Shown here one piece after another: positions 45,577 through 58,600 of a stretch of DNA of 64,000 nucleotides (position 1 is the first letter of the stretch; each line of letters opens with the position of its first letter). A program made the position numbers and the translations under genes. Source of the DNA: Eutypa lata (taxonomy: Eukaryota > Ascomycota > Sordariomycetes > Xylariales > Diatrypaceae); NCBI GenBank assembly GCA_022661535.1, contig JAKULF010000010.1, positions 1,240,001 to 1,304,000 on the forward strand. The letters run 5' to 3'. Below the pieces are notes generated by a model. The model did not search any database and was not told the origin of the DNA. It saw only the letters and a program-made list of their open reading frames with translations.

Positions 45577-48500
45577 TCTAGAAGGTTTCTACTGGAGATA
45601 TCCGTACTAGGTGTTTCGCGGCTTTGGTGACGTCTCTGCTCCTTCATGCTAAGTTGACATGGTTTATTGATAATAGAGGCGAGCTTCTATTATATAACGC
45701 AAAATCTATGGATATAGGTATCTTCGGATTTAGTAAATAATGGCGCTGACTTGACCTTAGCCTAGACTAATATGATGTAACAAAGTTAAGGAGATCACAA
45801 TTAATACTAGCCCGCCTTCAGATACTTCTGAGGCTCAAATGGATAAATTATCTAGCTCTACGAGGTGACTTTAGCCCTCGAAACTATATGCTAGTGGCCA
45901 CAAAATTCGATCATCTTATCATAGATGATCGGGTGTTAAAAAAAAAAAAAAAACCATCAAAGAGGAGGGGAAAAGAAGGATCGTCAGCGGAAGTTAGGAA
46001 GACTGTGCGCAAAACTTGGAGTTTGCATATTGTACCGCAGGCGCGCTATGGGAACAACGAAATTGTCTACATTAATAGAACAAGTAGGAAACTATAAGTA
46101 TTGAGATCAAAGTATTGATATAGGTATATAAGGGTTAGCACTGTATACTCGCCATGATGGATGTGAATATAATGTTACAACAATCGTCTTAAGATGCAAG
46201 TAAGTGGGGGGGGGGTCCATCAGAAGCAATGCGTGTGTGTATATTGTTCTAGGATATTAACACTCTTGTCACGGATGGGGGACAACTCCCCACGGAAATC
46301 TTAGATGCTCACCTACTTAGAGGCTGAACCAACTAGACTAGCGGTGTCAATCACTTCTTCCGCTCGTTTCACACCATGCCACTATTCACTTGTTATCCTA
46401 TGGCTCCGAGGGTTAGGCTGATTCCAACCCACCGACCGCCTTCTCCAGCTCCTGTACATAATAATGCCTTGTGATATCCACAAGGCTATATAGCCCTAGA
46501 CATGAAACGTTACTCAACACTATCATGTAGGCACATCATGTAGGTACAACTGCGGTGGGTTGAGCTTGTGAAGGAATCCCCGTAAGATCTACGTCCTGGG
46601 TTGCTCGGCTCTCGACCATTGCTAACTTAGACCACTTGATCTTTACAAAGTCACGATAGAGAAAACTGTGCTTACGGTCTCCAGTATACGCACCAAAATA
46701 CCTTCTGGTGATCTTACTAGAGCTGGCAAAGGGGAATATCAAACTATCCTTGAACTATCACAGGATCTAGCGTGTCTAATAGATAAGGCATTTTCAGCAT
46801 ATGGGAATTTTGTCCACAAAAGATGAACCGGCTTCTCCACTCGGAGTTTTGTTGTCAACGTTGATCTTTTTGCCTAATCGCTCGAAACGGTGCCACTACT
46901 TCACCGTGATTGGAGTATAGTCAATATGATATCAAGTGTGGAGGCCTGGTTGGGTAGCTAGGTAGCTAGCTAGATATAGGGTCTGTAAGGCTACCGTCCC
47001 GGCTGTAGTTTAAATCACTATAGGGACACAGTTTCTTTGCTCCTCATATATGGGGCCGCGGTCATGGTTCAGACGTAATGCTCGGGAGAAGCTGCATTGG
47101 AGCAAGCAAGGTGCTTCATGCCCTAAGTGTGGATCGAGTATATCTAGCTGTGGGACTCACCGATCTTTCTCTTCCATTCCCCCTTTTAGCTTGTTGAGAC
47201 ACATGGTACCTACGTACACGTTGTTCATTGTCTATTGGATGATGACATGTCGACGCATTAGCGCGCAATAGATCGATTTAGGGGCAGTATAATAGACTCG
47301 TTGTAGTCATCGTCGTCGTAAGTGGTAGTACGTATTGGATGAACGGTGTTATAAGCGTGGCGATCACCTAGACCCCCAAGGGTCGACGTCCGGTAGACTG
47401 GTATGCTAGCAGAGGACGGGACGCTGATCGAGATTATAGTAGTTCGCTAAGTACGATAAGCCTGCAGTGAAGACACAGTAGGTTAGCGCTGTAGTTGTGA
47501 AATGCCCTAAGTTCAGAAAGGTATTTGCTCGCCCAAAGAAAATGGTCTAACTAACTACTCTTCGCTTCTCAGGGTATACCGAGGACCTTCATCGTTCGGT
47601 ACGTCCCAAACCCAACCGACATAAGCGCCAGAATTATGAAACCAGACGTGATGCAACAGTATCCTTCCCCCGAGGTATTATACCCGGTAGAATCCCCGTA
47701 GACTTTTCTGGAAGCCGTTCGACATGAACGATGTGACTGGACACGGAGCGAGGCCGCCGGAGGGGGCAGGCGCTGTTCTCGAGACGGGGGAACCGCGTTT
47801 CTGATAACCAGCCAATTCGAAAGAGAGAGAGAGAGAGAAAAGCAGAGAAAGTCCTTCTTCACCCTTGCCCATCCATCACCCCGCTACTTATTGCAGAATA
47901 TGATGGACGGGTTACGGGACTTAGCGATGTTTACGGGCAGAAAGACCAGCCCTAGCCGAACGGACAGGGGCTGCCGTTGTGGTGCAGCTAGCGAATACGA
48001 GATTTTGGTCACCAAGATCGTCGGGGGGTCTAGCTACATAGTTAGTAGTGATACAAAAAAAGGCCAAAAAATACGGTTTGTATCCCTCCGATCGGACAAA
48101 GGTAAGCGGTGAGCAATATTCGGGGAAAAAGCAAAAAAGAAATTCAAGATAATAAGTGCATCGTGAGACCCTTTTTTTCGGGTTGTGTTTTAGAAGCGTA
48201 TTTTGGAATTATAGTTTACAAGCCTAGAAACGCGGGGGATATATCTCTTGGCAACTTACTAGGATTTCGATAGTACTCGGTTGATTAAAAACTGTTCAAT
48301 ATAGTCCATATTAAATCCCATAGATAATCTCATTAAGGTGATCGGACGTGCTCCCCGCAAGGGAATTAATGGCCCGTCGTCGTTTCCATATACTAGTCAC
48401 TAGGTTAGCTACTACCTTTTGACTGGCTAACAATGGTATTATTAGAGGTCTTTGGGGCTATACAAGACGAAAGTTATAGGAGTTTCACCGCAACTTAGCC

Positions 48501-51500
48501 TGTACACTGCTTGAAGTAGAAAAAAACCTATGGCTGGGGACCCAGTTCATCTGCTTCACCTACCTAGCCCTACGGGTGCCACGGTTGACGCTATGAATGA
48601 ATGCCTGTCTAGAGGAGCCAAGCATCTTTATTACCAAAGAAGCCCCTGGTTGAGACCTGTGTAGGTAACTCGGTATAACATGTGGTTAGACAAAGATACT
48701 GGAAAATAGGGCTACTGCACGCACGGAGAGCCAGTACCCGTTTAACAACAGACCGGATGGGTAAGCCGCTGCAAAGGTCGCTCAAGGGCTGGCTGGGGAG
48801 CCACGAGAGAGTGGATATAAAGTTATGTAGAGGTGACACAGCTTTGCTGTCGTTGCCGCCTCCCTATGGCCCCATCATCCACTTATCGGGACCCCAGGAA
48901 GGTTGGGATGTTGTACAGGCGCAGGCACGCCTGTATGTACTCCTTCCCGCTGCTGCTGGTGGCGGCACCTAACTAAGGGTCTTGCCACCGCTTTTCTCTT
49001 TGTCCCGTTCCATCTTCGCGGACACCCCGATCTCTGTGGCGGTTCCTGAGACCCAGTCAGTGTCATGGGGGTCTAGTCCACTAACCACTACACCAGCGTG
49101 TTCTCGCATAGGTAGTAGCAAAAGGATACAAGTGAACAAAGCTAGTAGCCCTGCTACCTATAGTGGAATATCTGGATACGTACGTACACTGGTCCCCCGA
49201 TGCCAGTGCCGTAACCGTAACAGTCAGCCCCTTGCCGTTCTCAAAATTGGACCCCGTCAATGTCACCACAGGACCCTCACTCACCCCTTCCCTTTCAAAG
49301 GGGACCTCCTCCACTCAACCAGAGATGATGAGGAGGGGAGCAAGGGGGACGAAGAAGGGAGAGGAACACTGCCGGTAGCTGCGGATCAGTATAGTATAAT
49401 TATGGCGGATCTCGGGGGATGCTGAGGAATCCTCCGGAGTGATAAAAAACTGATGGATCTTGCATGGCACTATAGGGTTAGCCGTGGGTCCTACCTATCT
49501 GGAGTGTTCCCCAAGTCCGCTCGACTGGGCGGCTACTTATTACTATCTCTAGTTGGAAATTCTTGTGTAGGTAATTATAGGCGAGAAATTTTTTGTAATA
49601 ATAGATGCTCGTGTATAGTTAGTTACCTCGGGGCCGATAGCTCGCCCGGCTTTCTCTCTCTCTCTCGCAGAGTTGCAACGACTTCCAGTAAGGGAAAAGT
49701 CCCGAATTATTGCCACATGAGGCTGTCTGTACGTATGAAGGTAATGTATGCGATAGAATGAAGAATATGCAGCCAGCCGCCATTCTTTTCATTCTATAGC
49801 GCATTCTAGAATGAACGTGATTGTTGTTGTTTTTTCTTCTTCTTCTTTTTTTGATGCCACACATGGTTAGTTAGTGGTGGGATGGAGATAACGTTACCCA
49901 GCGGCGCAGCCCCCGAACAGGCATTTTTGCCGGACCCTCTCTCTCCCTTTCGTGGAGTCCCGCGATCATGTAAAGTATGTATGTATAATGTGGGTACCTC
50001 GCCTGTTTAGACCGGGGCTAGGGGGGTTAAATATAGCATCCTTCAAAATCTCGTATACTGAGGCTCACCCCGGTCCGTACCGAGAACGAGACATGATTGG
50101 CCGGAATTTATAATGATCTCATCAACGGTTTTTGCTACGAGAACATGACACGAGAAGTGAGGACAGGGCTAATAGCTCTTAAGGTAATGAATTAAGAGGT
50201 ACTTAAATTAGCCATGAGGTTTGGTTACGAGACAGAGAGATACGAATGGGGAGACAGGTTGCTGTGGTGACAGGGGGCACATTGAATAGCGACATCAAAA
50301 CCTCTAATTATGTGTAAAGGTAATTATTGGCTCTTCGAAGTTAAGTCACTGAAATAAGCTCCATATAAATAATATGTTAATTAATGACCCCTCAAAAATT
50401 GTTAAAGCTGGGTGGATGGTGCCGTGAGTGGGTAACTTAAGTATGACGATCCTGAGGGGGTGGTGGACACTGGCGGACTGAAGTCTGCTGGTACCTACCT
50501 GGTGGGTTTGCTCGGGAAATAGTTCCCAAATGCGCCACAGCTGGACCATCTTGATGCAGGTCATCAGCTTCAACGCGCATTGCATGACCGACCCAGAAAA
50601 ATTTTATTGTGGCTGATCTTTAGCTACCGGAGCGCGCCTAACAAGGCTTTGGGATCTTGATTAAGCCATGTTTGCAACAAAGCTACTAGTCAGTGGCGAG
50701 CACCGTTAGTTAGGCTTAGGATCAGATGACATGCATCTCGAACGACCCTGGAGCGACCCCTACTCAGCTATGACGATGTTTCAGCTACCTCGGTACGTAT
50801 GGAAAGGACAATGGGGTGACTAAACGGAGTTCACGATATTCGAATGGATATAGAGTAGATGGCAGCAAAGATCTCATCACATGATTAAAATTAGAATTAG
50901 CTACCCCAGGGTTGATCAGACGGCCGCTCACGAGCTTCATAGTCCCTCGCGAGACAAAAGCGTATGTGAGACAGGCCAACCCTAACAGATTTGCCTTCTC
51001 AGGGGCAACTGCAATAGCATGGTGCCCATCCAGGAGATTCATCTCTCGTTGCATCAACTTCTCCTCTACTATAGATCCGTCTTCGCAAAGACAATTAGAC
51101 AACGCCAATAACTCCATTATCACCGTCGACGGCGATAGACTCCTGAGCAGCATTTGTTGCTTGCTACGCCATCCAAATCCAACCAAGGCGTATGCGCCAG
51201 AAATGTCATGACATTTCCTCGCTTCTGCCTGTTCCCTCCAAAGAGTATCTTCCAAAACTAACCATAAAAACAAAAAAGGCAAAAGCGAAAAGAGCAAAAA
51301 AGCAAAACAAAAAACAAAAAAACGCCGGCCCAATGCAGGTGACAAGTCGCCCGAGACATTGTCAATTTTTGTTCCCGGATGAAGAGGGGTGAAAACAGCC
51401 GCTATGCAATTTGGTAAATGGTAGTTGGGTATCCTGGTAATTCATAATGTAATAGTTATTCCGTAAGGAGCGGCTGAGATTCTATTTCGTGTATAGAATC

Positions 51501-51811
51501 GTCGTAAATCGTAAGGAACGTAACCGGTCAGTCTATAATGCAAGGAGCGTCTATTGGGGTATCATTTGGTATTCGTAAAGGAGCGTCGTAAGCTTGATAA
51601 TTATGCAATATGTATGATGCATGCATGTAACAAAAAGGGATCGTGGGTATCATTGTGTCGATAGCAAACGTGTGGGTGGGTATCTTTGAATCCAGTCAAA
51701 GGAGTGTTGGTATACAATCGCGTCTGTTGAACAAAATCGAAGTCGTGGTATTAAAAGAATTTCGGGTAAAAGGGCTTTGAGGTGATGTGGAAGTCGGGCG
51801 ACAGCTGTTGT

Positions 51812-54244
51812 TCAGTTTTCGGAGTCATCTCTGTGGGTCTGCACGGGCGCAGATGCGACTGAGGAGTGATGACGATGGTGGTTTCGAAACATTTGTGGCG
51901 GCGGCATGAAGACGGGCGATGGTGCGGATGCCGAGAGTGGCGTGGTGGATTCCATAGGTCCGTATGCCTGTTCCGGGTTCAGGAAAGGCGAGGGAGCCCT
52001 CTGGAAAGCCTCGTATTGTAGGCCTGAGTGTACACCAGGGTTCTGGAACAATGGGACCTCGAGCGGGGGGTAACCCGAAGAGGAAGCCGGGTTCTGAGAA
52101 GTAGAGGTCCTGAGCGTCACGGTCAATCACTTTTTTCCTTTTGCCATGACGGGTGGGAGGCCGGTGTGAAAATCCAGGATTCCTTAGATCCACACCGTCT
52201 GAATTGGAGAGACGAACCCGACACCAAAGTTGCTATGCTCCGCAGAGCCCATAGGTGGATAACCTGTCATGCCCGCATCGAAGGAGCTGTATTCATCGTG
52301 GTCACTGTAGGCAATGGAGCCCTCGCCGAAAGTGGAAGAAGCCGGACTATAACCCCCGTAGGATGGCGACGGGATGTTGAGATACTGCTGGCCAGTAAAG
52401 GGAGAAGATAGCGTCAGCGGGCTGGCGGCATTCCCCTGTCCCTGCTCTTGTTCGGGGGCTAGCATCGAGAGGTCCTCGGTACTCCAGCTGAACATCGGAT
52501 TGTCTCCATACGGCAGGTATGACGTCGAAGATGGTGGCGTACCCTGTTGCACATTCTCACTCATGTAGAAGTTGGGCGGATCAAACCTAGGGAATGAAGG
52601 AGTGCGCTGAGGCTGCAACCAACCCATGCGAGAACGGAATTCATTGACCGTGTCAATGGGAAATTCCATGAGGGTTAGCGGGGTCTGCACATCACCTTCC
52701 AGGCTCCCAGAAACATTGATGGAGAGAAGACGACGCGCAATCTCCTCCACGGGGCCGATGGAAAGGCTGCCGAAGTACGCAGCGCCAATCTCCGGAAAGA
52801 GTCGTTCCATGAGGATTGCTGCCGTATAATAATGAGAGATGACGACCAACGCGCTTGGGGAAACGCCGTTCTGCTTAAGGCACATGACAGGAAGCCAGAA
52901 GAGCCAAGTTCGAAGAGGCTGGAGCCGGTCAAATTGGTCACTGATGGATTGAATCGGAGTGATTTTACGAGCACCCTTCATGAAGGAGGTAAGCTGCTGA
53001 ATCAACTTGGTATCCTCCTTGTTCTGCTTCAAGTGCGCCTCGACCTTGGCGAGCTGGTTGATGGTTCGCTGGAAAGCTTCCAGGTCCTCCTTGCGCGGCT
53101 GGTTGGGCTTGTGATCCGGGCTAGGAGATGGCGGGGCAGTGGGGAACGTGCTGCTTTCGGCAATGAAGTCTCCAAATTGGGACTCGTGCTTCCACGGTTC
53201 CATGGCATCAATTACCTTCAAGCGATGTTAGGATACACAAATATCAACTTGCAGGAATATATTACTTACGGTCGAGGTTCCCTGCATCAGCTGGGTCCAG
53301 CTTCGCCTATTAAATCGTCCTATTAGTTACCCTACTCCGGGTACTTGCAGTATATATTGCTTACCAATCTGTGGCCTGCCACGAGAGCACAAGCGAGGCG
53401 CCCAAGACGGCATCCGAGGTGTCTCGCGAGAACGTCCCGATGGCCTCTTGCAATCCGCTGAGCGCAATGCCACGGTGCACATAGGCCAAATTCCCAACCA
53501 GGGGACAATCCGTCAAGAAGGCGATGTGCATGGCTGAAAAGGCGAGCAAGGCATGCATGACATACGCATTAGTGGCTCCGATCTTGAGGATCCTACATGG
53601 ATGGTTAGCATGCCAAAATTCAACGTCTCCACCAGCTCACAGGCCACATACGTAGGGATCTGGCGGGTCCACAAAGTGAAGCCATTGGCATCGATGGCGT
53701 TCATCTCGTTGCAGATGGCAGCGACATGGAAGATCAAGCGGAGATCCTCCAGCGAGAAATACTGGGGTGCAGGGGCCGGATAGATTCCAAGGCTCGGAAA
53801 GGGGAAGACGCCAGTGCGCTGCCACTGTTCGATGGCTGCCTCGATCTCAGGAGTCCACATGAGGTCGGGCTTATCGGGAGTGGCCGACCTTTCGTCCGGG
53901 ACAGGAATATCATTGTATGGGCATCGCACTTTATGCTTCGTGCAGTTACGGCTATTCGCGAGTACGTTAGCTGGCTACGGTTCATAAACCTAGCTAGACA
54001 AGCCACATACCATTGAGGGAAGTTCTCATCACATCGGATGTGTCGACGCTTGCTAAACTCGAATTAGTATGTCATAAATATGCCCGTCGTCACCCCCAAA
54101 ACGCTTTACATACCAGTTATCACAGCCCTTGCGAGACTTGGTGTGACTATAGAGGGATAAATTTAGCATCCGATATCAAGTAGGAACGGCGCAATATTTG
54201 GATACCAACCTTCGTCGAGGAGGACCACCGCCTGGGCCAGCCAT
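51812..54244 (-). CDS. Zn2Cys6 zinc-cluster transcription factor
   Basis: Nuclear binuclear-zinc-cluster regulator of the Upc2-like fungal group. Exons: 54210-54244, 54114-54146, 54011-54052, 53652-53951, 53365-53592, 53270-53306 and 52184-53215, giving 568 residues if it ends at 52184. The cluster is C20-x2-C23-x6-C30-x6-C37-x2-C40-x6-C47, a perfect match. The regulatory half has SLEDLRLIFHVAAICNE, LWTRQIPT, YVMHALLAFSAMHIAFLTD and HRGIALSGLQEAIG, in the order seen in C6 activators with a fungal domain, then a Pro/Ser/Tyr-rich tail. The first three introns all lie in phase 2; two split cysteine codons C23 and C37. A further exon, 51812-52093, could add a Pro/Ser-rich end through intron 52094-52195 (donor GTGTGG, acceptor TTCTCAG); otherwise the protein stops five residues after that donor. 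Target genes are unknown. Confidence 0.87.
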
Positions 54245-55604
54245 TTTCAAAGCCGTAAAATTATTAGGTAAAGGTAGTATAATGAGATAGAACTATAGAC
54301 GTCAACTGTCAGAAGAGTTGATCTCAACTAACTTGAGTGATCTGCTGCCGATCGACAGCCAAGCTGGACCTCCCTTCACACAAGGCCAGCCTAGGACCAA
54401 CTTACAAAGAATTAAGGCACGAGAAACGAGGCCGTGCCGAGAAAAGCGAGTGGGTTTGAAGGGGATTCGTTGCAGATCTTTCGGGGAACGCTTGAATGCA
54501 CGAGACTAACAGTCCCTTCTTCAGGAATTAAGCAGACCGGTAAGATTGCAAAGGTTGGGGATCAGAACATATGGCGAGGTTGATACGCCTTGCCCAATGA
54601 CGAGGTTAGTGACTTGTCGTCAGAAAGTAGTAGAGTAGCGATTCTTTCTAAGGCGAGGGGACTAATGGCGTCGTTGATAAGTCTGATGTTTCGTTTGAAC
54701 AGTTCGATGTTCCCTTCCACGTGTTTAAGCGATTGAATATCTCTTCTTGGAACCCGGTATTTAAGTTAAGCGATGGTGAATTTATATAAGACTTAGTTCT
54801 GGCACGAGGCCATAAAGACTATTAGCGACTGTTGGTGTGTGGTCTGTGAAGTTCGTGAGACAAGTTGCAGCGGTAGTAGTGGCGGTAGTAGTAGCTTTAT
54901 GTTATAATTGATGGTGATGATGATAGCTAAGTCGAGGGGTGTTCACACAACTGCTGAACAATACGTCGAGTCCAAATCTCCGAAACACAAAAAAAGGAAT
55001 AAGCGAATGACAGGAGTCAACGAGGACTTCCTAAAGGTTGGGTGAGGTAAAGCGAGTGTGTTGGTGAAGATTGCTTGCAGCAACAACGGCTGTGATAGAT
55101 ATTTCGATGTTGGGCTAAATGGAAGAATGGGGAAAGGAATCGGGGACGGGATGGTTGTTAAATAAATGGTGTACAGTACGGATTAATCGCTAGCCAAGCT
55201 ACGTAGCATAGCAAGCATGGGATAGGCTGGGTGTGTGTGTTGGTAGGTAAGCCTGGGGCTGGGCTGGCGCTGCTTGGGTCTCAGTGGGCTCCATTATATG
55301 GCACGCTGTTAGTGATGTATTTAAGTATTGCAGGTAAGGTAGGGCTTGGTAGCATTGTACAGTACTGTAGGTATGTAGTTAGTAACTACTCACTAGGCCT
55401 AACCTTAGTATGGGCACAGCGCAGCGCGATGCATGGTGGACCGGCCGACTTTTCCTACGTACCAGTGAGAGGAGCGGAGATGCGTGGGTCCTGTCAGTTG
55501 GATGGATGAGAGAGACTAAAGTTCAAGGTTACTAGCAAAGTCAGCACTGTGCATTGTCAGGTAACACACAACACTCGCATACGCCTACATACTAGTCCTA
55601 ACTC

Positions 55605-55690
55605 CATGTACATACATACATGCATGCATACATACAGTATCCCTACATACATGCCCACCTACGTACCTACATACATACATACCTACACGT
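55605..55690. repeat. CATA/CCTA degenerate tandem tract
   Basis: Imperfect CATACATA, CATGCATG and TACCTAC units. Confidence 0.85.
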
Positions 55691-58600
55691 CCATAAGCAG
55701 AAAGAAGGACTTCCGCCTTTTGGTTTTTGGCACAAAGTCACCATAGGGACAATATCAGCGAATGGAACAATGACAAGCCTGACCTGACCAGACCAGACTG
55801 GTTTCTCAGGCGTCAGCAGCCCATACATAGCACCGTACCCTAGAAGATGAACAGATCCCGACAAGTTGTAGCGGTTGGCCTACGTGCTTTCTAGTTGTGA
55901 TGTGTATCCATGCCGTTGCAGCGTGCGCTTAGCGTGCTAAGTCGCTTGCTGGCAACATGAACCCCAGGTAGGTTGTATGGATGAATGTACTGGTAGCAGG
56001 TCTACATGAGCACGGACATTTGTGATGGGATTATTGGGTGAGTGTGTGAGTATGTAGGTAGGTAACTAGAACCAGGAAGAGGAGGGGGCCAACGCCTGTG
56101 TCGTACGTTCATTGTACATTAGGTAGGTATGGTATTGTATTGAACAACTCCGACGTTGACCTTACCAATAACTGTAGGTAGTAGCTAGTGCTAGTGTACC
56201 CTACCAAGGTTATGTCTGATCCCTGCCGATGATAGAAGGCGTGAAAAGCATCTGCCCTAATCCTGCCTAGGTTTAAGGATACTGGCGGCGCAGCCACCTT
56301 ACTCAGTCCCATTGGGATAAAATTCCTACATACAGTCTACCGACCTACCTCCTAGTCTAGGGCCCCCTCCATACAGGCGTCTATCATCAGGCATTGTACA
56401 TACATGTAGAAATTCAGCAACTAAGCAGCTCTGCTGTATCTGAAGTAAACAATTTTGAGCAAGTAGTACTTTAACGTGTATGCAGAGTCTATAGATAATA
56501 TCAAGACAACTTATAACTACCTAGGCATTAGTCTGCATGGAACGAGAACTCTTAGTGTATAATGGATAATTCCCTAGTTATCTATCCACATTGGTTACTA
56601 CTATAGAGGTAAATGACTTTTATAGACCACTAATTCATTGTTACTACTAAGTAATCTACCAAATTGGTAATTAACCATATGGGCTGACAAGGTCTATTTA
56701 GTGCTACTGGATAGATAAGTTTAACGGTATTCTTAGCTTAACACAAGAGATGGTGGCCTGTTAGCCGCTCACCTATGGCAACAGTCCGCGGGATAAGTCT
56801 ATAATCGGAGCATTATTTACATCCGTTCATCTTATAGACTGATGTATTATTTATCTAACATTACCATCTGACCTAGGTGAAATGATAGCTGAATAGGAAC
56901 CATGTTCCAGCTATTTGATTTGCTGAGTGAGTAAGATATACAGCCAGCAAGCATAACAAGCATTGAGTATTCTCGTTGCCTTGAGGCCTGATGCTTGTTG
57001 AATACCTGGCTAATCATGCACTCATGCACACTACCAAAATATAGCAATAGTCAAAAGTATCAAGTCAACAAATAAAACAGCTGTGATATTATTTGTCAAC
57101 AAGATAATAATAAAAGGGAACTATAATAAAGTCCCGACCGACTTACCTACCCGGTTAGTGACCACACAGCTACCACAGTAAGGTTTGGAGTGACAGAGAA
57201 CGCTAACCCTGTTTAGTATATCCCGTATAAGCTAGCAAAGGACAAGACAGATCTTAGCCAATCAATATACCAGATCCGATGTCAATCCCCAGGAGGGATC
57301 TGATGACGTTCTATGTATTGAGGCTGAGCTAAGATTGAATATCAAAGCATTCTATGCTACTTCATGCCCGTCAACCATCAAAACACACGTCTCTGAGAAA
57401 ACGTTGCAGAAGTTGAGGGGACACAGTGTTGGGCAAGGCAGACTTGTCGCGCTTGAATAGAGCACGAGCTTTAAACTAATGTTTCTCTAGATCAACCATC
57501 CCCATCTAAAGCTCCAGGCGTGAAGTTACATGTTAGGTAAGCGCGGTGTTTCAATGCCGGTGCCGAGGCTGCTATACTCGAGCTAAAGCATTCGAGAAGC
57601 CTTCTTTTCTGCTACATGCAGTCCACTGCACACATAGGCCTAACACGAAGACCCGCCGGGCAAATGTTCAGGGGGAGAAAACTCTGTGCATTAAACATGT
57701 TGAAAATTCAAAATCTGCCTTGCGAACCACCAGTCAGTCGATCCAGGGGCTCTAGTTAGCCGCTAGGGCTGTCAGAGAACACCCCGACGCTGCCGCTTGA
57801 CAAGTGAGAAGCAACCAGACCCGTTATAGCTACGTCGCGTTAAACTCTACGCAGTAATAATAAACGCCCGTGATTACCTAATTGAAAATGAAGCCGAGGA
57901 GCGTGTCATCTATCGGTCAGAGTTCCAATGTCGGCACCTGACCGAAGAATGAACAAAACACACTTGCCCTGTCGATCTTATTAGATGGAGACACGAGCCT
58001 TATGAGATCAACTCGGTAGGTCATCCGAAACTAGCACTAGCCTCGATGGGATAAAAAAATCCGTCCGCTCAATCGCCCTTTGTCTTCTCTCTTGCGAGAG
58101 AATAACAGTACCAATTCTTCGGAACCCATTCACACATAAAACACCATCTGTAAGATGCACTAGTACTTCATCCATGGGCGAGCGGGAACCCTGAGGGCTT
58201 CGCGTGGGAAGTCAAAGCTTCTCATATTTCTAGTTAGGGGTCACCTAGTATCAGAACAATTTAGGTTCTCGGAGTTGAGACGACGGTCTAATACGTTAGA
58301 TGGTACAGTACTTAGCTGTGATAGGTACGCTTCAAGGAGCGAAAAAGATCCCCCCCGGCAAAGGTCACGGAGCCTAAAAAACTATCTCCTCAAGCGTCTC
58401 CGAAGCCGCCTAGCTTTGGGTTTAGTGTGCCTATATAATCGGGCTTTACTTATTTGGGATTTACAAAGCAGTGATGTCATGCTAGCGACCCAAGAAACGG
58501 CAGTACTACATACATACAGGTATGTAGGTAGCACTATAGCCAGAAGAGGTCCTCTAGTTACGCCCCACATGATCTTCTGCAACGTTAAGCGCGGCTTAGA

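Larger units (their letters stand above)
44705..51811. other. Gene-poor region, 7.1 kb
   Basis: No protein gene can be supported. It includes a hairpin at 45159-45181, a palindrome at 45560-45576, an A run at 45938-45952, tRNA-like box A fragments on the minus strand (46.3 and 49.1 kb), GA and CT runs (47824-47840, 49652-49667) and a locally GC-rich patch at 48.6-49.4 kb. Several short open frames overlap on both strands without family resemblance. The frame at 50785-51345 (-) has a hydrophobic start produced by a T-rich tract and is not accepted. Confidence 0.5.

Noticed and set aside
48682..48972. Open frames on both strands in a GC-rich patch
   Set aside because: Openness follows base composition; no motif or splice structure.
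50785..51345. 186-codon minus-strand frame with hydrophobic start
   Set aside because: The hydrophobic part comes from an A/T-rich tract and the opposite strand is equally open; no family recognised.
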